Of a stretch of DNA of 64,000 nucleotides, positions 51,840 to 61,150 are shown piece by piece. Location: assembly GCA_965213905.1 (NCBI GenBank), contig OZ243922.1, forward strand, positions 1,488,001 to 1,552,000, in the 5' to 3' direction. The first letter of the stretch is position 1. Every line of letters starts with the position of its first letter. Under the pieces are notes generated by a model, which saw nothing but the letters and a program-made list of their open reading frames with translations, did no database searches and was not told where the DNA came from. The stretch is from SIRX01 sp965213905. GTDB taxonomy: Bacteria; Actinomycetota; Rubrobacteria; Rubrobacterales; Rubrobacteraceae. The translations under genes were made by a program, and so were the position numbers.

Positions 51840-52716
51840 TTTGGGCCAGCACCGCCCCGCACAACACCAGCAACCCGCCGAGCAACTTCAAGAACGTCAA
51901 CTCCTCTCCGAGCAACGTTACACCCAGCACCATCGCCACCAGGGCCTCCATAGTGGCGACGATAGCCGCCTGGCCGGCCTCCAAACGGCGTATCCCGAAA
52001 GTGTAGAGCGCATATCCCAGGGCCGTGTGGGCCGCCGCCATCAAGAGTAACAGCGCGTAGTACGCCGGCGGTAACCCAGCCAGAGTATCGAGCGTCGGCA
52101 CGGCGACGACGAGCAGGATCAGGGCCCCGGAGCCCAGGGCGTAGGCCAGGATGGCCGGGGGAGCCAGGCGGCTGGTAACAGGCTTCCCGAAGACCGGGTA
52201 CAGCCCGAAACACAGCGCGGCCGAAAGCCCCGTGGCAAGCACGAAGAAACTCACCTCCAGGTTCGACGGATCATAAGCACCGGCGACCAGAAAGATGCCG
52301 CCCACGGTCAGAATTAGCGCCACTATCTTCGGCGGCGTCAAGCTCTCCCCCAAGAAAATGCGGGCGAGAATCACCACCATAGCCGGAAAACTGTAGAGCA
52401 GAATAGCCGCCGTCCCGATGGTACTTTCCTGCACGGTGTAGAAATAAAAAAGATAGAACCCCGCCACCCCGAACAACCCCATAAAGAAGAGAAAAACGAG
52501 GTCTCGTCCGCCAACCTTCAGCGTGCCAGTCCCTTGCGTAGCCAGCAGAAAGCCCGCAACAAAGAGCCATCCAAAAACCGCCCGGAAAGCCACCATCGCC
52601 TCGAACGATACGCCCTGGGCGTAGAGAAGCTTGGCGAGATACCCCAGGGTTCCCCACATAGAAGCCGCCGCCGCGACGGCGAGGACCCCAAGTACCCGGT
52701 CTCTGTTTTCTGACAA
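51781..52716 (-). CDS. EamA/DMT-family transporter
   Basis: 311 residues, about ten helices in two EamA repeats (AAAASMWGTLGYLAKLLYAQG and the second near residue 155). Intact, unlike the relative at 27709. The substrate is unknown; amino acids or metabolites are typical. It overlaps the MauE gene tail to tail. Confidence 0.9.
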   Translation of the reverse strand: MSENRDRVLGVLAVAAAASMWGTLGYLAKLLYAQGVSFEAMVAFRAVFGWLFVAGFLLATQGTGTLKVGGRDLVFLFFMGLFGVAGFYLFYFYTVQESTIGTAAILLYSFPAMVVILARIFLGESLTPPKIVALILTVGGIFLVAGAYDPSNLEVSFFVLATGLSAALCFGLYPVFGKPVTSRLAPPAILAYALGSGALILLVVAVPTLDTLAGLPPAYYALLLLMAAAHTALGYALYTFGIRRLEAGQAAIVATMEALVAMVLGVTLLGEELTFLKLLGGLLVLCGAVLAQIKLRKPRLRGYPAGAGRQR

Positions 52717-52760
52717 CCTGCTAGTGCCGGTCGAGCTTGCCGGAAGGGTTCATAGTGAGT

Positions 52761-53147
52761 TCAGCGCTTTTCGACGTACTTCACACCGGCTATACCCTCG
52801 AAGTCGCGATTCTGGGTCCATACCGTGGCCTCGTGGTTTCGGGATGTAGAGAGTATGATGCTGTCTGCCATGGGTAGCTTCATCTCGTGAGAGGTCTTTG
52901 CCGCGTCGAGCGCCAATTCGGCATTCAGCTCCACTACTTGTCCCCGCTGCATTACCGCAACCACGCGAAGCGCACCCTCTTCTCCGCTCGGTTCTGCGAG
53001 GAGGCGCTTGAACACTTCGTAGATGCTGATAGCGGGCACTATCAACGCTGATGCATCCTCTATGGCGGCTTCGAAGAAGTCTGCGTTCAGGCCGTCAGCG
53101 AAGTACTCTATCCAACCGGAAGAATCCACTACGTTCTTGGCCGGCAC
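52761..53147 (-). CDS. PIN-domain toxin of a VapBC module
   Basis: 128 residues. PIN acidic residues lie in VVDSSGWIEYF, SIYEVFKRLL, MADSIIL and the late QNRDFEG. VapC-type ribonuclease is expected. GTG 53147 follows the antitoxin stop by one base with GGGAGG upstream. Confidence 0.92.
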   Translation of the reverse strand: MPAKNVVDSSGWIEYFADGLNADFFEAAIEDASALIVPAISIYEVFKRLLAEPSGEEGALRVVAVMQRGQVVELNAELALDAAKTSHEMKLPMADSIILSTSRNHEATVWTQNRDFEGIAGVKYVEKR

Positions 53148-53148
53148 C

Positions 53149-53358
53149 CTATACCTCCCGGTCTAGCCCGCGCTCTACCGAAGAATCCACACCCCGCAAG
53201 AACCCCCGCATCTCCCTTATCGGCGAGATCGGTATCAGCTCGATCCGCCCCCGGTAACGCAAAACTGCTACTTCCTGACCAGGCTTTATGCCCATGGATT
53301 CTCTTACCTCTTTAGGAATAACCACCTGATATTTGGGTGACACTTTGACGGTACCCAC
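53149..53358 (-). CDS. AbrB/SpoVT-type antitoxin (VapB)
   Basis: About 69 residues with VKVSPKYQVVIPKEVRES and IKPGQEVAVLRYRGRIELIP, the AbrB swapped-hairpin fold. I chose GTG 53358 after AGGAG; an upstream ATG at 53409 is less likely. It would repress the operon and neutralise the PIN toxin. Confidence 0.9.
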   Translation of the reverse strand: MGTVKVSPKYQVVIPKEVRESMGIKPGQEVAVLRYRGRIELIPISPIREMRGFLRGVDSSVERGLDREV

Positions 53359-53476
53359 GATAACTCCTGTTCGATAAGACAAACGTATATCGTAGGGGCA
53401 CTCTACCACGAATTGGTATTACCAGAATCTAGCCAATCTCCCCACAAGTGCTCTACTTTTTCCGCTTCTGTAGAGA

Positions 53477-55273
53477 TTAATGCCGGTCGAGCTTGCGGGC
53501 GACTTCTTTCAAGCTGATGCGGTAGCAGATAGAGCGGCCGTGCGGGCAGGTGGCGGGCAGGCGGCTCGTGAGCCAGTCGTGTACTAGAGTTTCCATCTCG
53601 GGTTGAGACATCTTGTCGCCCATCTTTACCGCCGAGTGGCAGGCGATGGTGGCGAGGATCCGGTCTTCGCGCTGGTGGCCGGGGCCGGCCCCCGAAACGG
53701 CGGCCAGGGCGTCTTTGAAACCGCCGGCGACGTCCCGGTCGGCGAGGGTCGAGATGACGGCCGTTACCCGAATCGAGCGGGGTCCGAATGGTTCGGCCTC
53801 GAAGCCGTAGACGGCGAGCTCTTCGAGGTTTTCGGCGGCGAGCTCGGCTTCGCCGGGGGAGAGTTCTACGACTTCGGGGACTAGGAGGCTTTGTACGGAG
53901 GCGGGTTCTTCGGACTCGGTGAGGCGGTCGAGGATCGCCCGCTCGTGGGCGACGTGCTGGTCCACGATCCACAGGGCCTCCGGCTCCTCTACCAGGATGT
54001 AGCCCGCCCCGATCTGGCCGACGACCCGCAACTCCTCCAGCGGCGGCAACGCACCCCGCTCGGGTAATTCCTCGGAAACCTCTTCGGGAGCCCGCGGGGG
54101 TTCGGACAGGGGCCGCGAAGCTTCCGAGATTCGCCCCCGCACCTCCTGGAGGTCGCGGGCGGGGGTGGAGGGATACAGCGGGCGGCTTTCGGCGGCGTAG
54201 GAGGGTGTGTAGGCCGCGTAGGCCGGCGGGTTCGGGAAGCGTTCCTGGGTGAACGGACGTTCCGTGGGGCGCGGGGTGGATGAGGGGGCCGGCGGGCGCC
54301 ACTCGATGGCGCCGCGGACGGCGGCGGCCACGGCGCCGCGGGCGGCGCGTTCTTCGGAGAAACGCACGATCTGCTTTGTGGGGTGGACGTTCACGTCCAC
54401 GCGGCGCGGGTCTACGGTCACGTCGAGGGCTACGGGCGCATGGCGGCCGGACGGGAGGGTTGCCCGGTAGGCGTCGTCGAGGCCGCGGTGGAGGTTGTCG
54501 GCCCGTACGAAGCGGCCGTTTACGGAGATCGTCTGGTGGGTCCGGCTGCCTTCTGTGAGGCTCGGCAGGGCGGCGTAGCCTCTCACCCCGAACGCGCCGG
54601 ACTCGTACTCCACCTCGCGCAGGGCGCGGGCTTTGGCGACGCCCATGATCTGGGCCAGCCTCTCGCGGAGGCTTCCCGCGCCGGGCAGCGAGAGGTAGTC
54701 GCGGTTTTTCTCGGTGAGGCGGAAGGCTATACCGGGATGGGCGGTGGCGAGGTGGGTCAGGGCCTCGGAGATCGCGGCCCGCTCGGCCCGGGAGCCTTTG
54801 AGAAACGCCCGGCGGGCCGGGACGTTGTAGAAGAGCCGGTCCACGAGGACGGTCGTGCCCTTCGGGTGTGAGGCCGCAGAGATTTCCGCCTCGCCGCCGC
54901 CCTGCACGGAGATCCGGGTCCCGGCCCCGCCGGTCGAGGTGGTCAGGGAGAAAGACGAGACGCTGGCGATGGAGGGGAGGGCTTCGCCCCGGAAGCCCAT
55001 CGTGGTTACGGACTCCAGGTCCTCGACGGTTTGGATCTTGCTGGTCGCGTGCCGTAACACGGAGAGCTTTGCGTCCCCGGCGTCCATGCCGGAGCCGTCG
55101 TCCCGGACCAGAATGCGCGAGGTCCCGCCGTCCGAAAGCTCCACTTCTATTCGGGAAGCCCCGGCGTCCAGGGCGTTCTCGATGAGCTCTTTCACGACGG
55201 AGGCCGGACGGTCCACGACTTCCCCGGCCGCGACCTGTTGGGCCACGCGGGGGTCCAGCACGTGAATGCTCAC
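53477..55273 (-). CDS. mutL: DNA mismatch repair protein MutL
   Basis: About 598 residues. The N-terminal GHKL ATPase has AAGEVVDRPASVVKELIENA, RDDGSGM and TMGFRGEAL. The C-terminal endonuclease region shows DQHVAHERAILD (canonical DQHAxxExxxxE has Glu last), ACHSAVK and CPHGRS. Nicking activity is therefore likely but slightly variant. Most actinobacteria lack MutL. GTG 55273 chosen; mutS is not in the window. Divergent from accB. Confidence 0.93.
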   Translation of the reverse strand: MSIHVLDPRVAQQVAAGEVVDRPASVVKELIENALDAGASRIEVELSDGGTSRILVRDDGSGMDAGDAKLSVLRHATSKIQTVEDLESVTTMGFRGEALPSIASVSSFSLTTSTGGAGTRISVQGGGEAEISAASHPKGTTVLVDRLFYNVPARRAFLKGSRAERAAISEALTHLATAHPGIAFRLTEKNRDYLSLPGAGSLRERLAQIMGVAKARALREVEYESGAFGVRGYAALPSLTEGSRTHQTISVNGRFVRADNLHRGLDDAYRATLPSGRHAPVALDVTVDPRRVDVNVHPTKQIVRFSEERAARGAVAAAVRGAIEWRPPAPSSTPRPTERPFTQERFPNPPAYAAYTPSYAAESRPLYPSTPARDLQEVRGRISEASRPLSEPPRAPEEVSEELPERGALPPLEELRVVGQIGAGYILVEEPEALWIVDQHVAHERAILDRLTESEEPASVQSLLVPEVVELSPGEAELAAENLEELAVYGFEAEPFGPRSIRVTAVISTLADRDVAGGFKDALAAVSGAGPGHQREDRILATIACHSAVKMGDKMSQPEMETLVHDWLTSRLPATCPHGRSICYRISLKEVARKLDRH

Positions 55274-55377
55274 GATGGTTTCACCATAGACGTAGGAAAT
55301 TGTACAACCCGCGCCGGGCTTTCCCACCGTCATACGTGTAGAATCCCTGGCTATGTGTAGGGCAGAGAACAGTTATC

Positions 55378-55857
55378 GTGGAAGGTAAACCGGTGGGCGA
55401 GGAAGGGCGGCGAGACCGGCTGCCGATAGAAGAGGTCGAGAAGCTCGTAGACCTCGTGCGGGAGAGCGGCGTCGGGGAGATCCGGGTCCGCCAGGGTGAG
55501 GTGGAGGTCACCGTAAAAGCTGCCCCCGAGCCCGCCGCGCCGCGGCCAATCAGAATAGAAGACCAGCCCGCGCCGCCACCGGATATCGAGGTCGAAGAAT
55601 CGGGGCACGACGGACTGCACGCGGTGCGTTCGCCGCTCGTGGGGACTTTCTACCGGGCCTCGGCGCCGGGAGAGGATTTCTACGTCGAGGTTGGGGACGT
55701 CGTGGAGGCGGGACAGACCTTATGCATCGTCGAGGCGATGAAGTTGATGAACGAGATCCCGGCGGACGTCTCCGGCGAGGTCGTCGAGGTGCTCCCGCAG
55801 AACACCCAGGGCGTCGAGTACGACGAGCCGCTGTTCTACCTCCGGCCCGGAGAGTAG
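55378..55857 (+). CDS. accB: Biotin carboxyl carrier protein (AccB)
   Basis: 159 residues. An N-terminal helical part and Pro/Ala linker precede the biotinyl domain with the carrier lysine in VEAMKLMNEI. It presents carboxybiotin from AccC to a carboxyltransferase for malonyl-CoA synthesis. GTG start; a GTG two codons later or so is possible. Followed 3 nt later by accC. Confidence 0.93.
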   Translation: MEGKPVGEEGRRDRLPIEEVEKLVDLVRESGVGEIRVRQGEVEVTVKAAPEPAAPRPIRIEDQPAPPPDIEVEESGHDGLHAVRSPLVGTFYRASAPGEDFYVEVGDVVEAGQTLCIVEAMKLMNEIPADVSGEVVEVLPQNTQGVEYDEPLFYLRPGE

Positions 55858-55860
55858 CCG

Positions 55861-57279
55861 GTGATCGGCAAGGTCCTGATCGCGAACCGCGGTGAGATCT
55901 CCTTGCGCGTCATCCGGGCCTGCCGCGAGCTGGGCATCCGCAGCGTCGCCGTCTACTCGACCGCCGATGCCGACTCGCTGCACCGGATGCTGGCCGACGA
56001 GTCCGTCTGCATCGGCCCGCCCCCGGCCACCGAAAGCTACCTGAACATCCCGGCCATCATTTCCGCCGCCGAGCAGAAGGGGGCCGACGCCATCCACCCC
56101 GGCTACGGCTTTCTCGCCGAAAACGCCCGCTTTGCCGAGATCTGCGAGCGCCTCGACGTCAAGTTCGTGGGGCCTTCGTCCAACGCAATATCCCAAATGG
56201 GGGACAAGGCGACCGCCCGCAAGGTCGCCGCCGAGGCGGGTGTTCCGGTCACCCCCGGCAGCGACGGCTTGTGCCGGGACGCCGCCGCCGTAAAGCGGGT
56301 CGGGGCCGAGGTCGGCTACCCGATAGTCATAAAAGCCAGCGCCGGCGGCGGGGGCAAGGGCATGCGCGTGGTCTACGGCGAAGGCGAGGTAGAGGGTGCA
56401 TTTGCCGACGCGGCCCGAGAGGCCGGGGCGAGCTTCGGCGACGGCTCGGTCTACGTCGAGCGTTACCTGGAGAAACTGCGGCACGTCGAGATACAGGTTT
56501 TGGCCGACTCCCAAGGGAACGTGGCGACCTTTCCAGAGCGCGACTGTTCGGTGCAGCGCCGGTACCAGAAGCTGATCGAGGAGTCCCCCGCGCCCCACTT
56601 GCCGCAGGAGGTACGCGAGGGCATGATGGCCGCCGCCGCCTCGCTGGTGGAGAACCTGGGTTACGAGGGGGCCGGCACGGTGGAGTTCATCTACTCGGAG
56701 GGCGAGTTTTACTTTATCGAGATGAACACCCGCCTCCAGGTCGAGCACCCCGTAACCGAGATGGTGGCGGGCGCCGACCTCGTGGCCGAGCAGCTCCGGG
56801 TCGCCTCCGGCGGAAGCCTCGAAAAGACCGGTCCCCAGGGTTCCGAGGGCCATTCTATCGAGTTCCGGATAAACGCCGAAGACCCCCGGCGCAACTTCCT
56901 GCCCCAGGCCGGAAACGTGGATTTCTACAACGCCCCCGGCGGGCCGGGGGTAAGGGTGGATTCACACCTATATACCGGCTACCGGGTTCCGCCGAACTAC
57001 GACTCGCTTTTGGCGAAGCTCATCGTGCACGCGGCGGACCGCGACGCGGCCATCCGGCGCGGCGAGCGGGCCCTGGACGAGTTCGCGCTAGTGGGCCTGG
57101 AGACGACGCTGCCGTTGCACCTGGCCGTTCTGGAAGACGGGGAGTTCCGGCGGGGCGGGGTGCCGACGAGTTTTCTAGAAGAGCGGGAGCTCAGGACCGA
57201 AAGAGGCCTCTTGCGCTTTGCAGGAAACGGCGGATCGTACGGCCCATTAGGTAGCGCGCCTTCCGCATCCGCTTCTTAG
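55861..57279 (+). CDS. accC: Biotin carboxylase (AccC)
   Basis: 472 residues, ATP-grasp. KVLIANRGEISLRVIRACRELG, KASAGGGGKGMRVV and EMNTRLQVEHPVTEM are diagnostic. It carboxylates AccB biotin using bicarbonate and ATP. The last 89 nt overlap the convergent permease gene, an unusually long tail overlap. Confidence 0.96.
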   Translation: MIGKVLIANRGEISLRVIRACRELGIRSVAVYSTADADSLHRMLADESVCIGPPPATESYLNIPAIISAAEQKGADAIHPGYGFLAENARFAEICERLDVKFVGPSSNAISQMGDKATARKVAAEAGVPVTPGSDGLCRDAAAVKRVGAEVGYPIVIKASAGGGGKGMRVVYGEGEVEGAFADAAREAGASFGDGSVYVERYLEKLRHVEIQVLADSQGNVATFPERDCSVQRRYQKLIEESPAPHLPQEVREGMMAAAASLVENLGYEGAGTVEFIYSEGEFYFIEMNTRLQVEHPVTEMVAGADLVAEQLRVASGGSLEKTGPQGSEGHSIEFRINAEDPRRNFLPQAGNVDFYNAPGGPGVRVDSHLYTGYRVPPNYDSLLAKLIVHAADRDAAIRRGERALDEFALVGLETTLPLHLAVLEDGEFRRGGVPTSFLEERELRTERGLLRFAGNGGSYGPLGSAPSASAS

Positions 57280-58372
57280 ACGGTTTGCCGGTTTTCTCTC
57301 TCCCGGGCGGGTCCGGGTCGGTGCCGACCTGGTTCATCCGGGCCACCCAAAGTTCGAGCACCAGGACGTGTAGCGCCGCCACCAGCGGCACGGCCAAAAG
57401 CAGGCCGACAAAGCCGAAAAGGGTGCCCATGATCAGGAGCGCGAACACCACCACCGCCGGGTGCAACGAGACCGCCTGGCTCATCACGATAGGTTGAATA
57501 AGGTTGGACTCGATAGCCTGTATTACGAGGTAGACCAAGATCACCCAGAACGCCTTTAACGGATCGTCGCCCGTCAGACCCAAAAGCGTCGGCGGTATCA
57601 CGGAGATTACCGGCCCAACAAACGGAACAAAAGATATGAGCCCCGAGACGAGCCCCAGCAGTACCGCAAACGGTATCCCGATAATCGAGAGCGCGACCGC
57701 CGAGAACACCCCAATGATGGTCATGGAGGTCAACTGGCCGAGAAACCACTTCTGGACGGAGTGGTACATCTTGTCCAGAATATCCCGCGTCCGCGGACGC
57801 CACCCCGCCGGAAAGAAAGAAACGAAACCCTGGATCAGGGGCCGCGGGTTGATGACCAGGTAGATCGTGGCTATAAGTGCTACGAGCGCCAGGGAGACCC
57901 CGTTGGCGAGGCTGCCGCCCAGGTCGGCGACCACGGCGAACGTGTCCCCGGAGAGAAACCCCCGGACGCGCTCGAAGATGTTTGCCGGGGCCAACTGAGA
58001 CCCGAGGTCCACGCCGGAGGCGTCCTGAAACCGTTCGAGCAGCGCCTGGACTTCGGAGACCAACTCCGGGAGGCTCTGTACAAAGGCTTCGGCCTGTTTC
58101 GCCACGGTGTCGGCGAGGGCCAGGCCCGCCAGGTAGATCGTCAGGGCCGCGCCGCCCAGCACCAGCAGGGTTCCCCAACCTCGTCCTACGCCCCGGTGCT
58201 CCAGGTAATCCACCGGCCCGCTAATGATGATCGAAAAAAGCAGCGTCAGCAGAAAAACGAGGACTATGAGGGAGATCTGGTAGAAAAGGTAACTCAGGAG
58301 CGCGATGGCGAGGGCCAGGCCGATACCCACATACACCATTCGCATCCGGGTTGCGTTTTCCGACTCCGGCAT
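57191..58372 (-). CDS. AI-2E-family membrane permease
   Basis: 393 residues with about eight helices in the family pattern (LVFLLTLLFSIIISGPVDYLEHRG early, then VPFVGPVISVIPPTLLGL late). Members export small molecules or act as ion antiporters; AI-2 itself is not implied. The C-terminus is strongly basic (KPSKKRMRKARY). Confidence 0.88.
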   Translation of the reverse strand: MPESENATRMRMVYVGIGLALAIALLSYLFYQISLIVLVFLLTLLFSIIISGPVDYLEHRGVGRGWGTLLVLGGAALTIYLAGLALADTVAKQAEAFVQSLPELVSEVQALLERFQDASGVDLGSQLAPANIFERVRGFLSGDTFAVVADLGGSLANGVSLALVALIATIYLVINPRPLIQGFVSFFPAGWRPRTRDILDKMYHSVQKWFLGQLTSMTIIGVFSAVALSIIGIPFAVLLGLVSGLISFVPFVGPVISVIPPTLLGLTGDDPLKAFWVILVYLVIQAIESNLIQPIVMSQAVSLHPAVVVFALLIMGTLFGFVGLLLAVPLVAALHVLVLELWVARMNQVGTDPDPPGREKTGKPSKKRMRKARYLMGRTIRRFLQSARGLFRS

Positions 58373-58457
58373 GAAACTCCTTGTCGGTAGGATCTACATC
58401 TTTATTCTACCCGCTACGCGAGACGTGCTATCTTTTACCCTTGGTTGCCCTGACTCA

Positions 58458-59294
58458 ATGATTAGAGGTAAGGCTTTGGCGGGAGAAGCCACCCGAAAGC
58501 ACGACGAAGAACGCCTGACCTTCGGCGGCATGGCCCGCTGGGACGGCCTCGACCTTTTCGGTCCCAACCACATGAGCATCGCCTACCGCAAAAACGGCCG
58601 GATCCGGGTGAAGGTCGAACGCTCGAACGTGCGGAAGGTCGGAAACCCTGACATAGAACGCGTCTCCCGCTGGCCGGTGGTCCGCTCGTTCTTTTTCTGG
58701 GGCCGGCTTCTGGCACAACTCCTCGGCTCCATCTGGACCCTGCTCTTCTTCGTCGCCACCATAGCCGTGCTCTGGCTCTTCGTGCGCCTGCTGGAGTTCG
58801 GGAGCGACGAGGGCGCCTTGGGCGGGGTAATGGGCTTCTTTGCCGAGTTCCCCGTGCTGCCGCTCCTCTTCGTATTTTTCGCCGCGATGAAGTTTACCTC
58901 CATCGGCCGCTACCACGGCGCCGAACACAAAGTCGTCGCCGCATACGAAAAGCACGGAGAAGTAACGTTCGAGGGGGCAAAGAAAAGCAAGCGCGTCCAT
59001 CCTCGCTGCGGCACGAACATCCTCATCTACATAATCGCCGCCGCGCTCCTGGATCCGCTCGTGAGCTGGTGGGGTTACGCCATATTGCAGTTCATCCTGA
59101 TCTCCGAGGCCTGGTACATCTTCGGCCAGACCCGCCCCTCCATAGCAATCGGTAACTTCCTCCAGAAATACTTCACGACTACGGAGCCGCGCCGCCCCGA
59201 ACTGGAGGTCGCCGTCGAATCCCTGAACCAGCTATTGCAGGCGGAGGAGAAGCAGATCCAGGCCGAGGGGGTGCCGTCGGCCGTCCGGCCCTAG
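58458..59294 (+). CDS. DUF1385-family membrane protein
   Basis: About 278 residues. Several helices plus the family core RYHGAEHKVVAAYEKHGEV and the HPRCGTN motif. Function unknown. ATG 58458 chosen because the longer frame lies within the divergent permease's 5' region. The stop overlaps the convergent cupin by 4 nt. Confidence 0.88.
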   Translation: MIRGKALAGEATRKHDEERLTFGGMARWDGLDLFGPNHMSIAYRKNGRIRVKVERSNVRKVGNPDIERVSRWPVVRSFFFWGRLLAQLLGSIWTLLFFVATIAVLWLFVRLLEFGSDEGALGGVMGFFAEFPVLPLLFVFFAAMKFTSIGRYHGAEHKVVAAYEKHGEVTFEGAKKSKRVHPRCGTNILIYIIAAALLDPLVSWWGYAILQFILISEAWYIFGQTRPSIAIGNFLQKYFTTTEPRRPELEVAVESLNQLLQAEEKQIQAEGVPSAVRP

Positions 59295-59596
59295 TAGTCC
59301 GGCGGTGAGTAGATGTTTAGCGTTTCCAGGGGAGTTTCCCCGGTGTTGGAGATCTCGTGTGCCTCACCGGCCTCGATGAGCAGCAGCGCCCCTTCTCCGA
59401 ACTCATGCTCCCCGCCTTCCACTACCGCCTTCCCGGTTCCGGATAGCACATAGAGCCACTGGTCGCTGCCCTCGTGGCGGTTGTTCGGCCCGCCGGTCGA
59501 GCCGTTTGGCGGCAGCACCATCGTGGCGGCCTGGGCGCGTTTGGTGCCGGTCAGGAGCCGGAAGCCTTTCTCCGGTTTTATCTGCAGTAGCTTCAA
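59291..59596 (-). CDS. Cupin-domain protein
   Basis: 101 residues, single small beta-barrel. Motifs with HEGSDQWLYVLSGTG and a later EAGEAHEIS supply the expected metal ligands. Role unknown. Confidence 0.88.
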   Translation of the reverse strand: MKLLQIKPEKGFRLLTGTKRAQAATMVLPPNGSTGGPNNRHEGSDQWLYVLSGTGKAVVEGGEHEFGEGALLLIEAGEAHEISNTGETPLETLNIYSPPDY

Positions 59597-59666
59597 GCTG
59601 ATATCTCCTTGCTTAGCTTTCCAAAATCACTGGAAACCAGCTCCCTCGAATAAGCTCAATCTGGGG

Positions 59667-60107
59667 TCAAGATTCGTACTGGTAGCGTAGGATTTCGAGG
59701 AGTTCCTCGGGAAAGAGTGACTCGAATCCTAGCTCTTTTGCCGCTTCGCTAACGGCACTGTCGTAGGAGACGATGTAGTCTGCATGGGAGACGTAGGCCA
59801 AATCGAATATCCAGCCGTCGTTTTTATCCGTGAGGCTCGGCCAGTCGAGACGGCGCGGATGGTACATGAACCCCATTGAGCCGAGATCCAGGGCCACCTC
59901 GAAAGCTCTCACGGGGCGCTCGATTTGCGATTCGATATCTCCGTACCCTATGACGCGCACGAGTTCAGAGAGTTGATCGTCGCTGATTGCCAGCCGGACC
60001 TCTCCGGTCGCCACTGTACCGATCAGCGCAGCATCGGCGCCTCCGGGGCTTCCGATGATGCTGGACACTACGACCATCGTGTCCAGAACGATCAGAGGTT
60101 GGGCCAA
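59667..60107 (-). CDS. PIN-domain putative toxin
   Basis: 146 residues. LIVLDTMVVVSSII, SELVRVIGYGDIE and KNDGWIFDLAYVSHADYIV give the four acidic PIN positions, of the PIN_3/COG1569 type. TTG start, 3 nt after the upstream small gene, its likely antitoxin. Confidence 0.85.
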   Translation of the reverse strand: MAQPLIVLDTMVVVSSIIGSPGGADAALIGTVATGEVRLAISDDQLSELVRVIGYGDIESQIERPVRAFEVALDLGSMGFMYHPRRLDWPSLTDKNDGWIFDLAYVSHADYIVSYDSAVSEAAKELGFESLFPEELLEILRYQYES

Positions 60108-60110
60108 TTC

Positions 60111-60335
60111 TTAGTGGTCTTTGTCGTCGGGCCTGCGGAGAACTTCGCGACGCTCGCGCACTGAATCAGGCTCCGGAGCCTGGCCCTCGACGCGGCGTAT
60201 GGACCTTGAACGCGTACGCCGCACTAGAGTTTCCGCAGCGGACCTAGCCTCCTCCTCTTCCGCCCAGCCCGAGCCTATGTGATCCAATAACCGGGGCCTT
60301 TTGTAAAAACCTTTGTCCGGTCGCTTTGCTTCCAC
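60111..60335 (-). CDS. Small basic protein, probable antitoxin
   Basis: 74 residues, many Arg and Glu. No known antitoxin fold is evident, but size and position just before the PIN gene support the role. GTG 60335 follows AGAGGAGA at a good distance. Confidence 0.6.
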   Translation of the reverse strand: MEAKRPDKGFYKRPRLLDHIGSGWAEEEEARSAAETLVRRTRSRSIRRVEGQAPEPDSVRERREVLRRPDDKDH

Positions 60336-60406
60336 CGTGATTCTCCTCTGTCAGCGAAGAAACATTGTAACCTCCGCGCTGTTGTTTGACATACGCTAGA
60401 GGTCTT

Positions 60407-61123
60407 CTACCCGGTAGAGCCGAGCACCAACACGAGCAAGCCGGAGAAGGCGGCGAAGCCCAAAACGGCGGGCCGGAGCCAGCGTTCGTCGAGCAGGCCG
60501 GCTACGAAACGGCTGGTCAGAAGGCCCAGGATCAGGGCGGGCAGGAGTTTTAGCGCCAGATAGAAGTGCCACGCCGCTACGTGGTTGGTTACGATGAGCA
60601 CCGCCAGCGACATGATAATTCCGACCAAAAACGAGAGTGCCAGGGTGGAGCGGAGCTTCGGACCGGAACTGCGCTGATTTACGAGGGCCAGCGGTGGGCC
60701 GCCGAGGGCCGCGGCGGTGCTCATGATGCCCGAGGCGACGCCGCCGGAGAGCTGGGCGATCCTGGTCGGACGAAAGCTGGGTCCTACGAAACTCGTCGCG
60801 ACCGCGAGGATGATGAAGATTCCTAGAAAGCGGGCCAGGGCGTTGTCCGGGACGACCGCCAGGAGGCCGGCCCCGACGACGGTCCCGGGGATTCGGCCGC
60901 CAGTAATCCAGGCGAACGCCGGTAGGTTGATGTCGTGCCGCTCGTTGAGCGCCATAAAGCCGGTCATGGGGATCGCCAGGCAGAGTATCGTTACGGGCAC
61001 GGCCTCGGGTCGCACGAGCGCCAGGGTCGGCACGGCGGTCAGGGAGAACCCGAACCCGATGGAACCCTGAATTACAGCCCCCGCGAAAACAGCCACGAGG
61101 GCGAGAAGGATGCCCAGGGTCAA
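60407..61123 (-). CDS. TSUP-family (TauE/SafE) permease
   Basis: 238 residues, about seven to eight helices; AGAVIQGSIGFGFSLTAVP is the family start. Likely exports a sulfur-containing organic anion. TTG start 61123. Confidence 0.88.
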   Translation of the reverse strand: MTLGILLALVAVFAGAVIQGSIGFGFSLTAVPTLALVRPEAVPVTILCLAIPMTGFMALNERHDINLPAFAWITGGRIPGTVVGAGLLAVVPDNALARFLGIFIILAVATSFVGPSFRPTRIAQLSGGVASGIMSTAAALGGPPLALVNQRSSGPKLRSTLALSFLVGIIMSLAVLIVTNHVAAWHFYLALKLLPALILGLLTSRFVAGLLDERWLRPAVLGFAAFSGLLVLVLGSTG

Positions 61124-61150
61124 ACTTCCCGCCCCGCCCTCCGAAACTTT

